A DNA stretch of 64,000 nt from assembly GCF_009720485.1 (NCBI RefSeq), contig NZ_CP045245.1, forward strand, positions 2,790,001-2,854,000, read 5' to 3'. The DNA is from Cellulomonas sp. JZ18 (GTDB lineage: Bacteria; Actinomycetota; Actinomycetes; Actinomycetales; Cellulomonadaceae). Numbering within the stretch: the first letter of the stretch is position 1; each line of letters starts with the position of its first letter. This document shows positions 1-8,732 of the stretch, piece by piece. Position numbers and translations under genes: made by a program. The notes beneath the pieces were generated by a model. It saw only the letters and a list, made by a program, of their open reading frames with translations, was not told the origin of the DNA and did not search any database.

Positions 1-637
<637 letters not shown>

Positions 638-1162
638 TCAGGCGGACCGGCTCACGCGCTCGAGCGCGCGGTCGGTGATGGACCGCGGTCCGCGGCCGAT
701 GGCGACCGTGCCGGACTGCACGATCTCACGGATGCCGAACGGCTCGAGGGCCGCCAGCAGGGCGTCGAGCTTGCCCGGGCTGCCGGTCGCCTCGACGACG
801 ACCGTGTCGGGAACGACGTCCACGACGTGCGCGCGGAACAGCTGCACGACCTCGAGCACGTGCGTGCGCTGGGACACGTCGGCCTTGACCTTGACGAGCA
901 GCAGCTCGCGCTGCACGGAGGCGGCGTCCTCGAGCTCGACGATCTTGATGACGTTGATGAGCTTGTTGAGCTGCTTCGTCACCTGCTCCAGCGGGAGCGC
1001 GTCGACGTCGACGACGACCGTGATGCGGCTGATCTCCTCGTGCTCGGTCGGACCCACCGCGAGCGAGTGGATGTTGAACGAGCGCCGCGCGAACAGGCCC
1101 GCGACGCGCGTGAGCACACCGGGCTTGTTCTCGACGAGGACGGACAGGGTGTGGCGGGTCAT
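638..1162 (-). CDS. ilvN: acetolactate synthase small (regulatory) subunit
   Basis: 174 residues, the normal length for the actinobacterial regulatory subunit. The N-terminal ACT domain begins MTRHTLSVLVENKPGVLTR and continues through the GLFARRSFNIHSLAVG signature, followed by the IlvN C-terminal domain with LLLVKVKAD. In the family the ACT domain binds valine and gives feedback inhibition of the IlvB catalytic subunit. The start is ATG with GAGGAA upstream. It begins 14 nt after the ilvB stop codon, which fits co-translation of the two subunits. ilvC follows on the same strand. Confidence 0.97.
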   Translation of the reverse strand: MTRHTLSVLVENKPGVLTRVAGLFARRSFNIHSLAVGPTEHEEISRITVVVDVDALPLEQVTKQLNKLINVIKIVELEDAASVQRELLLVKVKADVSQRTHVLEVVQLFRAHVVDVVPDTVVVEATGSPGKLDALLAALEPFGIREIVQSGTVAIGRGPRSITDRALERVSRSA

Positions 1163-1176
1163 CGCAGCGGTTCCTC

Positions 1177-3036
1177 TCAGTCCTCGCGGTCCCACGCGGG
1201 GCTGATGCCGCGGGCGTACTGGATGTCGTCGTTGCTCACGCCGGCGGCGACCATCGGCCACACCATCGCGTCGCGCGAGACGGTGAAGTCCACGACCACG
1301 GGGCGGTCGTCGATCTCGAGCGCCCGCTTGATCGTCGCGTCCACGTCGGCCTTCGTCTCGCAGCGCAGGCCCACCGCGCCGTACGCGTCGGCCAGCTTGA
1401 CGAAGTCCGGCACGCGCACCGTGCCGTGACCGGTGTGCAGGTCGGTGTTGGAGTAGCGCGACTCGTAGAACAGGGTCTGCCACTGGCGCACCATGCCGAG
1501 CGAGCTGTTGTTGATCACCGCGACCTTGATCGGGATCTCGTTGATCGTGCAGGTGGCCAGCTCCTGGTTGGTCATCTGGAAGCAGCCGTCGCCGTCGATC
1601 GCCCACACCGTGCGGTCCGGCGCACCGACCTTCGCACCCATGGCCGCCGGCACCGAGAAGCCCATCGTGCCCAGGCCGCCGGAGTTGATCCACGAGTTCG
1701 GGCGCTCGTAGCGGATGAACTGCGCGGCCCACATCTGGTGCTGGCCCACGCCCGCGGCGTAGATCGCCTCGGGGCCGGTCAGCTCGCCGATGCGGCTGAT
1801 GACGTGCTGCGGCGCGAGGTGGCCGTCCGTCGGCTCGTCGTACCCCAGCGGGAACGTCTCGCGCCACGCGTCGAGCTGGCGCCACCAGGCCTCGAGGTCC
1901 GGCTTGCCCTGCTGCTCGTGCTCGCGCTCGAGCTCGGGGAGCAGGTCCGCGATGACCTCGCGCAGGTCGCCGACGATCGGCACGTCGACGCGCTTGTTCT
2001 TGCCGATCTCGGCCGGGTCGATGTCGGCGTGCACGACCGTCGCGTTCGGGGCGAAGCTCGACAGCTTGCCGGTCACGCGGTCGTCGAACCGCGCACCCAG
2101 CGCCACGACGAGGTCCGCCTTCTGCAGCGCGGCCACGGCGGCCACCGTGCCGTGCATGCCCGGCATGCCGAGGTGCTGCGGGTGGCTGTCGGGCAGGGCG
2201 CCGCGGGCCATGAGCGTCGTCACCGCGGGCGCGCCCGACAGGTCGGTGAGCCGGCGCAGCAGCTCCGAGGCGCGGGCGCGGATGACGCCGCCACCGACGT
2301 ACAGCACCGGCCGGCGGGCCGTCGCGAGCAGACGTGCGGCCTCCCGGACCTGCTTCGCGTGCGGACGCGTCACCGGGTGGTAGCCGGGCAGCTGCACCTC
2401 CTGCGGCCAGCTGAACGTCGTGTCGGTCTGCATGGCCGACTTCGTGATGTCGACGAGCACCGGCCCGGGACGGCCCGACGACGCGATGTGGAACGCCTCG
2501 GCGATCGTGCGGGGGATGTCGTCCGCGTCCGTGACGAGGAAGTTGTGCTTGGTGATCGGCAGCGTGATGCCGACGATGTCCGCCTCCTGGAAGGCGTCGG
2601 TGCCGATCAGCGCGGTGCCGACCTGACCCGTGATCGCGACCATCGGGACGGAGTCCATGTTCGCGTCGGCGATCGCCGTCACGAGGTTCGTCGCCCCCGG
2701 GCCGGAGGTCGCCATCGTGACGCCGACCTTGCCCGAGGCGTAGGCGTAGCCGGCGGCGGCGTGGCCGCCGCCCTGCTCGTGCCGCACGAGCACGTGCCGC
2801 ACCCGGCTCGAGTCCATGAGCGGGTCGTAGGTGGGCAGGATGGCACCGCCGGGGATGCCGAAGACGACGTCGACGCCGACCTCCTCGAGCGACCGGACGA
2901 TCGACTGGGCGCCGGTGACCTTCTCGGGGCCGATGCGGCGCGTCTCCGTCTCGGCCGGGCGCGCGGCCGCGTCACCCGCGGGCCGGACGGGGCGGACCGG
3001 CGTGCGCGGCGGTGCGGGGTGGGGACCCTGGACCAT
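1177..3036 (-). CDS. ilvB: acetolactate synthase large (catalytic) subunit
   Basis: 619 residues. A thiamine-diphosphate enzyme that condenses pyruvate to acetolactate, or pyruvate with 2-oxobutyrate to acetohydroxybutyrate. Visible landmarks are the [14 protein letters not shown] segment, the catalytic glutamate in [15 protein letters not shown], the central FAD/TPP domain, and the ThDP motif [14 protein letters not shown] with [14 protein letters not shown] near the C terminus. I chose the ATG at 3036 because AGGAG lies 7 nt upstream; an in-frame ATG further out (3084) has no such site. The first 40 or so residues are a Pro/Arg-rich extension. It is the first enzyme gene of ilvBNC. Confidence 0.97.
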   Translation of the reverse strand: MVQGPHPAPPRTPVRPVRPAGDAAARPAETETRRIGPEKVTGAQSIVRSLEEVGVDVVFGIPGGAILPTYDPLMDSSRVRHVLVRHEQGGGHAAAGYAYASGKVGVTMATSGPGATNLVTAIADANMDSVPMVAITGQVGTALIGTDAFQEADIVGITLPITKHNFLVTDADDIPRTIAEAFHIASSGRPGPVLVDITKSAMQTDTTFSWPQEVQLPGYHPVTRPHAKQVREAARLLATARRPVLYVGGGVIRARASELLRRLTDLSGAPAVTTLMARGALPDSHPQHLGMPGMHGTVAAVAALQKADLVVALGARFDDRVTGKLSSFAPNATVVHADIDPAEIGKNKRVDVPIVGDLREVIADLLPELEREHEQQGKPDLEAWWRQLDAWRETFPLGYDEPTDGHLAPQHVISRIGELTGPEAIYAAGVGQHQMWAAQFIRYERPNSWINSGGLGTMGFSVPAAMGAKVGAPDRTVWAIDGDGCFQMTNQELATCTINEIPIKVAVINNSSLGMVRQWQTLFYESRYSNTDLHTGHGTVRVPDFVKLADAYGAVGLRCETKADVDATIKRALEIDDRPVVVDFTVSRDAMVWPMVAAGVSNDDIQYARGISPAWDRED

Positions 3037-3120
3037 CGTCGTCTCCTGGTGCTGCTCGGTGCTGTCGTCGTGCGGCGTGCGCACGTCCGGTGCGGTCCCC
3101 GGCGCACAGGCACGCCGGGC

Positions 3121-3163
3121 ACGAAAAAGCCCCTCGACCCGGGCACCGGGATGGACGAGGGGC
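3121..3163 (-). terminator. intrinsic terminator/attenuator in the ilvB leader
   Basis: On the minus strand an 8-bp perfect stem (GCCCCTCG pairing with CGAGGGGC), extended by two more pairs after a mismatch, is followed directly by TTTTT. It sits between the leader peptide and ilvB, so it cannot terminate an upstream gene and is best read as the attenuator of ilvBNC. It is one of the few hairpins in this window with a clear T-tract. The antiterminator pairing was not worked out. Confidence 0.85.
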
Positions 3164-3197
3164 GAGCGCGCGCGGACGAGACCTGGCGGTGTCGGCC

Positions 3198-3239
3198 TCA
3201 GCCGGCGCGCTCAGGAAGTACTACGAGGATCGTCTGCAC
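3198..3239 (-). CDS. ilvB leader peptide ([13 protein letters not shown])
   Basis: A 13-codon open reading frame with start GTG and stop TGA. Codons 4-8 are Ile-Leu-Val-Val-Leu, written ATC CTC GTA GTA CTT. GTA and CTT are rare in this GC-rich genome, so they should make the ribosome sensitive to charged Val- and Leu-tRNA. It lies about 35 nt upstream of the attenuator stem and about 160 nt upstream of ilvB. No ribosome site precedes it and no other in-frame start exists. The -10 box is 7 nt away, so the mRNA probably begins at the GTG (leaderless). The composition and position are typical of branched-chain amino acid attenuation peptides. Confidence 0.85.
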   Translation of the reverse strand: MQTILVVLPERAG

Positions 3240-3246
3240 GGCCGTG

Positions 3247-3275
3247 ACACTACGCCCGTCACGCGGACGTGTCAC
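3247..3275 (-). promoter_or_regulatory. ilvBNC promoter
   Basis: Minus-strand -35 GTGACA at 3270-3275 and -10 TAGTGT at 3247-3252, separated by 17 nt. The -10 is 7 nt from the GTG of the leader peptide, which predicts transcription starting at or next to that GTG. Confidence 0.7.
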
Positions 3276-3375
3276 CTCGCCCCTCCCGCGTCTCACATCC
3301 TGGTTCACGAGACCGGATCACGGACGCGCCGCCGGGGTCACCGCCCCGCCGCCGGCGCCGGCCGGCGTGCGGCGG
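3276..3375. other. intergenic stretch with no feature seen
   Basis: About 100 nt between the ilv promoter and the stop codon of the UbiA gene; both flanking units point leftward. I see no gene or strong hairpin here. A terminator for the UbiA gene would be expected, but none is obvious. Confidence 0.4.
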
Positions 3376-4266
3376 TCAGGTGACGGCGCCGCGCGCCCCC
3401 GACGCCACGAGCACCACGACGCACAGCACCGCGACGACCATCGCGAGGGTGAACGGGAGCCGGCTGCGGTCCCGGACGAGCCCGACGGCGCCCGCCACGG
3501 CCCCCGTGCCCACCGCCAGCACGGCCACGACGGCCGGCACGGGGCGCGGCGCCCCGGGCGGGCCGAGCACGGCGACGACGACCGCGAGCGCGAGCACGGC
3601 GGGCGCGAGCACACCCGTCGCCCGGCGTCCCAGCCGGTGCGGCAGGCCGCGCACGCCCGTCGCCGCGTCGTCCTCGAGGTCGGGCAGCACGTTGGCCAGG
3701 TGCGCGCCGACCCCCAGCAGCGCACCCACCGCCGGCAGCCACGCGGCGGGGCGCCCGTCCCCCGGCAGCGCCAGCACGACGAAGGCCGGCAGGAGCGCGA
3801 ACGCCACCGCGTAGGGCAGCCAGGACGCGGCGGTCGACTTCAGGCGCACGTTGTACGCCCAGCCCATCGCGACGGCGCCCAGGTGCGCGGCCGCGGCGGC
3901 GAGCCCGGTCGGCAGCGACAGCAGGACGGACGCGAGCACCGCGGCGACCGCCGCGCCGCGCAGCGTGCCGGGCGCGACGGCCCCGGTGACGACCGGCTTG
4001 TCGGTGCGGCCCACGGCACGGTCGCGGGCCGCGTCGAGCCAGTCGTTGGACCAGCCGATGGACAGCTGGCCGGCCAGCACGACGCCGAGCACGAGCAGCA
4101 CCGTCCCGCCCGGGGCGCCGACGCCCACCGCGAGCGCGGTGCACAAGGAGGTGACGACCACCGTCGGACCGAGGTGGGACGCACGCGCGAGCGCGACCGC
4201 CGTCGCGGCCGGGCCGCGGCGCGCGTGCGGGTCGCGCACCGGGGCGGCGGCAGGGGCGTCGGGCAC
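3376..4266 (-). CDS. UbiA-family prenyltransferase
   Basis: 296 residues with about eight hydrophobic membrane segments. Both Asp-rich prenyl-diphosphate/Mg sites of the UbiA superfamily are visible: NDWLDAARDRAVGRTDKP near residue 70 and DLEDDAATGVRGLPHRLG near residue 180. These proteins transfer a prenyl chain to an aromatic or similar acceptor in the membrane. It is divergent from the type III PKS operon across only 51 nt, so it may prenylate that pathway's phenolic product; this is inference. The GTG start has no ribosome site, but TACCGT lies 6 nt upstream (leaderless). Homologues can also act on menaquinone, haem or chlorophyll-type substrates, so the substrate is not settled. Confidence 0.85.
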   Translation of the reverse strand: MPDAPAAAPVRDPHARRGPAATAVALARASHLGPTVVVTSLCTALAVGVGAPGGTVLLVLGVVLAGQLSIGWSNDWLDAARDRAVGRTDKPVVTGAVAPGTLRGAAVAAVLASVLLSLPTGLAAAAAHLGAVAMGWAYNVRLKSTAASWLPYAVAFALLPAFVVLALPGDGRPAAWLPAVGALLGVGAHLANVLPDLEDDAATGVRGLPHRLGRRATGVLAPAVLALAVVVAVLGPPGAPRPVPAVVAVLAVGTGAVAGAVGLVRDRSRLPFTLAMVVAVLCVVVLVASGARGAVT

Positions 4267-4317
4267 ACCTGGACGGTAGCCCGCGCCGTCCGGCGGCGCC
4301 CGTGCCACGATGCCGAG
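4267..4317. promoter_or_regulatory. 51-nt divergent promoter region, UbiA / type III PKS
   Basis: The minus strand carries TACCGT (4273-4278), ending 6 nt before the UbiA GTG. The plus strand carries the weaker CACGAT (4306-4311), ending 6 nt before the PKS ATG. Neither gene has a Shine-Dalgarno site. Both mRNAs may be leaderless, and the two promoters must overlap in this very short gap. Confidence 0.5.
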
Positions 4318-5397
4318 ATGTCCCGCGTCCTCGCCGTCGCCCCCGCCCTGCCGGGCCCGCCGCACGCCCAGGACGCCATCGCCGAGGTGATCGCGCCGCT
4401 GGTCACGGGCGAGGACGAGCGTGCCGGCCAGCTCATGCGCCGGCTGCACCGCAACAGCGGCGTGCGCACGCGCCACCTCGCGCTCGCCCCGGACGAGTAC
4501 GCGGGCGTGCGGGACTTCGGGCAGGCCAACGACCTCTACCTGCGGGTCGGCACGGACCTGGCCGCACGGGCCGCGGCGGACGCCCTGACGCGTGCCGGCG
4601 TCGCGCCCGAGGCCGTCGACTTCGTCCTCTTCACCTCGGTGACGGGGATCGGCGCGCCCTCGGTCGACGCCGCGCTCGTCGGCCGGCTCGGGCTGCGCTC
4701 GGACGTCAAGCGCCTGCCGTCGTTCGGGCTGGGCTGCGTCGGCGGGGCCGCCGGGCTCGCCCGGGTGCACGACTACCTCGCGGGCCACCCCGACGACGTG
4801 GCGCTGCTGGTCTGCCTCGAGCTGTGCTCGCTGACGCTCCAGCACGGCGACACCGACCCGGCCTCGCTCGTCGCCAACGGCCTGTTCGGCGACGGCGCCG
4901 CGGCGGCCGTGCTCGTGGGCGACGCGCACCCGTCGGCCGACCGGGCGCCCGGACCGGCCGTGGTCGCGACGCGCAGCCGGCTGTACCCGGGCACGGAGGG
5001 CGACCTCGGCTGGCAGATCGGCGCGACGGGCTTCCGCATCGTGCTGTCCGCGGGGCTGCCGGACGTCGTGCGGGCCGAGCTCGCGCCGGACGTCGAGGGC
5101 GTGCTCGCCGCGCACGGGCTCAAGACCGGGGACGTGACCCGCTGGGTCGTGCACGCCGGCGGGCCCCGGATCCTCGACGCCGTCGAGCAGTCGCTCGCGC
5201 TGCCCGCCGACGCTCTCGCGGCGAGCCGCGCGTCGCTGGCCGCGGTCGGCAACCTCTCGTCCGCCTCGGTGCTCGACGTGCTCGACCGGACGCTGCGCGA
5301 GGACCCGCCGCCCGGCGGGTCGCCCGGCGTGCTCCTCGCGTTCGGTCCCGGTGTCAGCGCCGAGATGGTGCTGCTGCGCTGGTCCACGGCAGGCTGA
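4318..5397 (+). CDS. type III polyketide synthase (chalcone/stilbene synthase family)
   Basis: 359 residues, normal for a type III PKS. The catalytic triad is readable: Cys140 in FGLGCVGGA, His279 in WVVHAGG and Asn312 in GNLSSASVLDVL; the closing GFGPG-type loop is LAFGPGVSAEM. The enzyme condenses an acyl-CoA starter with malonyl-CoA extenders. The next two genes (methyltransferase and flavoprotein) follow by 4 and 7 nt, which is the order known for the Streptomyces griseus srs phenolic-lipid operon (PKS, membrane methyltransferase, flavoprotein hydroxylase). A long-chain alkylresorcinol or pyrone product is therefore likely, but starter and length cannot be read from the sequence. Confidence 0.93.
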   Translation: MSRVLAVAPALPGPPHAQDAIAEVIAPLVTGEDERAGQLMRRLHRNSGVRTRHLALAPDEYAGVRDFGQANDLYLRVGTDLAARAAADALTRAGVAPEAVDFVLFTSVTGIGAPSVDAALVGRLGLRSDVKRLPSFGLGCVGGAAGLARVHDYLAGHPDDVALLVCLELCSLTLQHGDTDPASLVANGLFGDGAAAAVLVGDAHPSADRAPGPAVVATRSRLYPGTEGDLGWQIGATGFRIVLSAGLPDVVRAELAPDVEGVLAAHGLKTGDVTRWVVHAGGPRILDAVEQSLALPADALAASRASLAAVGNLSSASVLDVLDRTLREDPPPGGSPGVLLAFGPGVSAEMVLLRWSTAG

Positions 5398-5401
5398 CAC
5401 C

Positions 5402-5923
5402 GTGCTGACGCTCTACGTCGTCGTCGTCGCGCTCACCGCCGTCGAGCGCCTGGCCGAGCTGGTCGTCTCGTCCCGCAACGCGCGCTGGTCGTTCGAGCGC
5501 GGGGGCGTGGAGAGCGGCCGTGGCCACTTCCCCGCCATGGTGCTGCTGCACACCGCCCTGCTCGTCGCGTGCGTCGTGGAGGTGCTGGTCGCCGACCGGC
5601 CCTTCGTGCCCTGGCTCGGCTGGCCGGCGCTCGTGCTCGTCGTGGCGAGCCAGGCGCTGCGCTGGTGGTGCATCGGCACGCTCGGGCCGCGCTGGAACAC
5701 GCGCGTCATCGTGGTGCCGGGGCTGCCGCTCGTCGCCCGCGGCCCGTACCGGTGGTTCCGCCACCCCAACTACGTGGCCGTCGTGGTGGAGGGGATCGCC
5801 CTGCCGCTCGTGCACACGGCCTGGGTGACGGCCCTCGTGTTCACGGTCCTCAACGCCGTGCTGCTGCTGCGGTTCCGCATCCCCGCCGAGGAGCGCGCGC
5901 TGCAGGCCGCCACCGCGGCGTAG
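5402..5923 (+). CDS. isoprenylcysteine carboxyl methyltransferase (ICMT)-family membrane protein
   Basis: 173 residues with about four or five membrane segments. The C-terminal SAM-binding motif of the ICMT/PEMT group is visible as RGPYRWFRHPNYVAVVVEG, near residues 115-135, then the amphipathic end with an EERAL helix. In srs-type loci the equivalent protein O-methylates the phenolic lipid in the membrane, and I infer the same here. The GTG start lies 4 nt after the PKS stop, so translation is probably coupled. An ATG further upstream (5351) would sit inside the PKS gene and is rejected. Confidence 0.88.
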   Translation: MLTLYVVVVALTAVERLAELVVSSRNARWSFERGGVESGRGHFPAMVLLHTALLVACVVEVLVADRPFVPWLGWPALVLVVASQALRWWCIGTLGPRWNTRVIVVPGLPLVARGPYRWFRHPNYVAVVVEGIALPLVHTAWVTALVFTVLNAVLLLRFRIPAEERALQAATAA

Positions 5924-5930
5924 GCGCGCC

Positions 5931-6965
5931 GTGCCCGACACGGACGTGCTCGTCGTGGGCGGGGGCCCGGTCGGGCTCGCCGCCGCCGTCGAGGCGCGGC
6001 TGCGCGGGCTCGAGGTCGTCGTGCTCGAGCCGCGCACCGGCACCGTCGACAAGGCGTGCGGCGAGGGCCTCATGCCGGGTGCGCTGCGGCTCCTGCAGGG
6101 GTGGGACCTCGACCCGGCCGGCCACCCGCTCGCGGGCATCAGCTACCGCTCACCCGGCGGGCACGTCGACCACCGCTTCCGCGGTCCGGCCGGGCGGGGT
6201 GTGCGGCGCACCGTCCTGCACGACGCGCTGCGCAGGCGTGCGGCGGACCTCGGGGCGACGACGGTGCGGGGGCGCGCGGACGACGTCCGGGTCAGCGCCG
6301 ACGGCGCCGTGGCGGGCGGCGTGTCCGCACGGCACCTGCTCGCCTGCGACGGTCTGCACTCCACCGTGCGGCGCCGGCTCGGCCTCGAGCCGGCGGGCCG
6401 TCCCCGTGCCGGGACGGGCGACCGGAGGCGGTACGGCCTGCGCCGGCACTTCCGCGTCGCGCCGTGGACCGACCTCGTCGAGGTGCACTGGTCCCCGCTC
6501 GCCGAGGCGTACGTGACACCCGTCGCGCCCGACCTCGTCGGGGTCGCCGTGCTGGGGCCACGCGGCGCGGACCTGCCGGCGACGCTCGCGGCGCTCCCCG
6601 AGCTCGCGGCCCACCTGGAGGGCGCCCCGGCCGCCGGCCCGCTGCGCGGCGCGGGTCCGCTGCGCCAGCGCAGCACGCGTCGCGCCGTCGGCCCCGTGCG
6701 GCTCGTCGGCGACGCCTCGGGCTACGTGGACGCGCTCACCGGCGAGGGCCTGCGGGTGGGGTTCGCCCAGGCACGGGCCGCCGTCGCGACGCTGGACGAC
6801 CCGGACGCCTACGAGCGCGCGTGGCGCGCCGCCACGCGCGACTACCGGCTGCTCACGTCCGCGCTGGTCGCGTGGGCGACGTCGCCCGCGCGCCCGGCGC
6901 TCGTCCCCGTGGCCCGGCGGTCGCCCGCGCTGTTCGCGGCCGTGGTCGAGCGCCTCGCACGCTGA
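5931..6965 (+). CDS. FAD-dependent oxidoreductase (geranylgeranyl reductase/monooxygenase type)
   Basis: 344 residues. An N-terminal FAD Rossmann motif VLVVGGGPVGLAAAVEARLRG is followed by VVLEPR (ribose-binding acid), CGEGLMPGAL near residue 43 and the second FAD motif VGDASGYVDALTGEGLRVGFAQA near residue 260. This is the para-hydroxybenzoate hydroxylase fold shared by ring hydroxylases and isoprenoid reductases. As third gene of the PKS operon (7 nt after the methyltransferase) it would oxidise or hydroxylate the phenolic ring, perhaps to a quinone, as the flavoprotein in srs does. Reduction of a prenyl chain is the alternative, given the nearby UbiA protein. Confidence 0.88.
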   Translation: MPDTDVLVVGGGPVGLAAAVEARLRGLEVVVLEPRTGTVDKACGEGLMPGALRLLQGWDLDPAGHPLAGISYRSPGGHVDHRFRGPAGRGVRRTVLHDALRRRAADLGATTVRGRADDVRVSADGAVAGGVSARHLLACDGLHSTVRRRLGLEPAGRPRAGTGDRRRYGLRRHFRVAPWTDLVEVHWSPLAEAYVTPVAPDLVGVAVLGPRGADLPATLAALPELAAHLEGAPAAGPLRGAGPLRQRSTRRAVGPVRLVGDASGYVDALTGEGLRVGFAQARAAVATLDDPDAYERAWRAATRDYRLLTSALVAWATSPARPALVPVARRSPALFAAVVERLAR

Positions 6966-7037
6966 CGGCGTGGGACGCGCGACGCGTCCGCGTGCCGTGC
7001 CTACGGTGGGCGGACCGACGACGAGGGGTGGTGCGCC

Positions 7038-7682
7038 ATGCGGACGACGGCACGCAGGACGACGGGGGCGGTCGGGGCCGCGGTCGCGGTGCTCGCGGTG
7101 GCCGCCTGCTCCGGTGACGCGCCGGGGCAGGCGGCCACGACGACCGTGACGGCCACGGTGACCGCCTCGCCCACGGCGAGCCCGACGACCTCCCCCGCGG
7201 CGTCGCCGACCACGGTCGCGCCGGAGCCCACGGCGGGGCTCGAGGGGTTCACCGCACCGGGCACCGAGCTGACCGCCGAGCCCGCCGACGGGCGGCTCAC
7301 GGTGGTGGCGGTGCGCACGGGTGAGCACGACGGGTACGACCGCGTCGTCTACGAGCTCGCCGGCGAGGGACTGCCCGGGTGGCGGGTGGGGTACGTCGAC
7401 CAGGCGGTGGACGACCCCTCGGACGAGGTGGTGGCGGTCGACGGCGACGCGATCCTGCGGGTGTGGCTGACCGGGACGTCCTACCCGTTCGAGACCGGGC
7501 ACGAGGAGTTCGCCCAGGACGTGCGACCCGACGACGGCGACGTGGAGCACGTCACGCGGCCGCTGACCTTCGAGGGGCGGTCCCAGTCGTTCGTGGGCGT
7601 CGACGACGGGCCGCGGCCGTTCCGGGTGTTCCTGCTGCAGGACCCGGTGCGGGTCGTGGTCGACGTGCAGGACGAGGGGTGA
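7038..7682 (+). CDS. AMIN-like domain lipoprotein
   Basis: 214 residues. The signal peptide ends in the lipobox AVAAC with Cys24, followed by a Thr/Ser/Pro linker of about 40 residues. The C-terminal 150 residues match the actinobacterial AMIN-like pattern: LTVVAVRTGEHDGYDRVVYEL, GWRVGYVD, a central ETGHEEF segment and a final FRVFLLQDPVRVVVDVQ. Such proteins are thought to sit on the outer face of the membrane; the role is not known. Likely monocistronic: a TACGGT -10 box lies at 7002-7007 and a hairpin follows the stop codon. Confidence 0.85.
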   Translation: MRTTARRTTGAVGAAVAVLAVAACSGDAPGQAATTTVTATVTASPTASPTTSPAASPTTVAPEPTAGLEGFTAPGTELTAEPADGRLTVVAVRTGEHDGYDRVVYELAGEGLPGWRVGYVDQAVDDPSDEVVAVDGDAILRVWLTGTSYPFETGHEEFAQDVRPDDGDVEHVTRPLTFEGRSQSFVGVDDGPRPFRVFLLQDPVRVVVDVQDEG

Positions 7683-7700
7683 CCTCCCCGTCGCGGCGCC

Positions 7701-7727
7701 CCCCGGCGCACTGAGGGTCCGCCGGGG
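7701..7727. terminator. bidirectional hairpin between convergent genes
   Basis: 8-bp perfect stem (CCCCGGCG with CGCCGGGG) and an 11-nt loop, between the stop codons of the AMIN-like lipoprotein (plus) and the ABC permease (minus). There is no T-tract. Confidence 0.5.
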
Positions 7728-7730
7728 CCG

Positions 7731-8732
7731 TCAGGGGACGTCGCGCCGCCGGAAGGAGACCAGGCCGAGCACGAGCGCCAGCACGACGAGCGTGCCCGCG
7801 ACGGCCGCACCCTGCCCCGCGCCGACCACGTGCCACACCTCCTCGCACACCTCCAGGCCGGGTGCGGCCGGGTCGGGCCGGCACGCGGGCACCCCGTAGC
7901 CGGACGACCCCCAGGTCCAGGCCGCGAGGTTCACCGAGAGCGGCAGCCAGCCCGCGGCGGGCCAGACGAGCCGCAGCGCGCTCTCCACGGCCGCGGCCCA
8001 CCAGACGACCACGCCGAGCACGGCGCCCACGTGGCGCAGCGCGAACCCGAGGCCCGCGCCCAGCAGCGCCGCGCCGACCGCGACGACCGCCCACCGCCCC
8101 GCGCGCCCCAGCACGTCCGTCCAGGCCGTCTCCGGCACCCCCGGCGGGAACGTCTCCACCCCGCGCAGGTGCGCCACGGCCGCGAGCAGGCCGGCGAGCA
8201 CGACGAACGCCGCGACCACGACCGGGACGGACACGAGCACGGCGGCCGCCACCTTGCTCGCGAACACGTGCCCGCGCCGCGGCGCGAACGTCAGCCAGGT
8301 CGCGACGGCGCCGGAGGCGAACTCGGCGGCGACCAGGCTCGCGCCCACCAGCAGCGCGCCGAGCGCGAGCACCGTGCCGGTGGTCTCGACGCGCTCCTCG
8401 AGCAGCTGCCAGAGCCCGGGGCGCAGCGGGAGGAAGCGCTCGGGCACCGGCTCCAGCAGGGCGCAGTCGTACGCCCCCGGGTCGCCCGGCGGCAGCGACC
8501 GCTGCGCGTCCCGGCAGGCCCGCAGCTGCTCGTCGCCGGTCTCCCGCCAGTCCGCCGCCGCGGCCTCGTAGGCCACGCGGGCCTCTGCCCGCTCCGTGGT
8601 GGACGGGGGACGCGTCTCCCACCACGCGGTGACGACGAGCCCGAGCACGCCCAGCAGGACGAGGCCGGCGACGACCCAGACCGCGGGGCGGGCGCGGGCC
8701 CGGGCGAGCTCGGCGCGCAGGAGCCGGCTCAC
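7731..8732 (-). CDS. ABC-2 type exporter permease
   Basis: 333 residues. One membrane segment lies at residues 18-40, a soluble loop of about 90 residues carries two Cys, and about five more membrane segments fill the second half, ending in a positively charged tail. This is the usual shape of single-subunit ABC-2 permeases. Its GTG start overlaps the TGA of the ATPase gene (GTGA), so the two form a coupled exporter pair. The substrate is unknown; related pairs export antibiotics or lipids, or act in stress responses. Confidence 0.85.
   Translation of the reverse strand: MSRLLRAELARARARPAVWVVAGLVLLGVLGLVVTAWWETRPPSTTERAEARVAYEAAAADWRETGDEQLRACRDAQRSLPPGDPGAYDCALLEPVPERFLPLRPGLWQLLEERVETTGTVLALGALLVGASLVAAEFASGAVATWLTFAPRRGHVFASKVAAAVLVSVPVVVAAFVVLAGLLAAVAHLRGVETFPPGVPETAWTDVLGRAGRWAVVAVGAALLGAGLGFALRHVGAVLGVVVWWAAAVESALRLVWPAAGWLPLSVNLAAWTWGSSGYGVPACRPDPAAPGLEVCEEVWHVVGAGQGAAVAGTLVVLALVLGLVSFRRRDVP

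Noticed and set aside
3037..3084. Upstream ATG (3084) for ilvB
   Set aside because: No ribosome site, while ATG 3036 has AGGAG at 7 nt. The extra 16 residues match nothing in the family.
1426..5397. 1323-codon open frame on the plus strand opposite ilvB and running into the PKS gene
   Set aside because: Only its last 360 codons are a real gene (type III PKS). The rest is the antisense shadow of ilvB and UbiA, with Arg/Val/Asp-rich sequence and no motif; long antisense frames are expected at this GC content.
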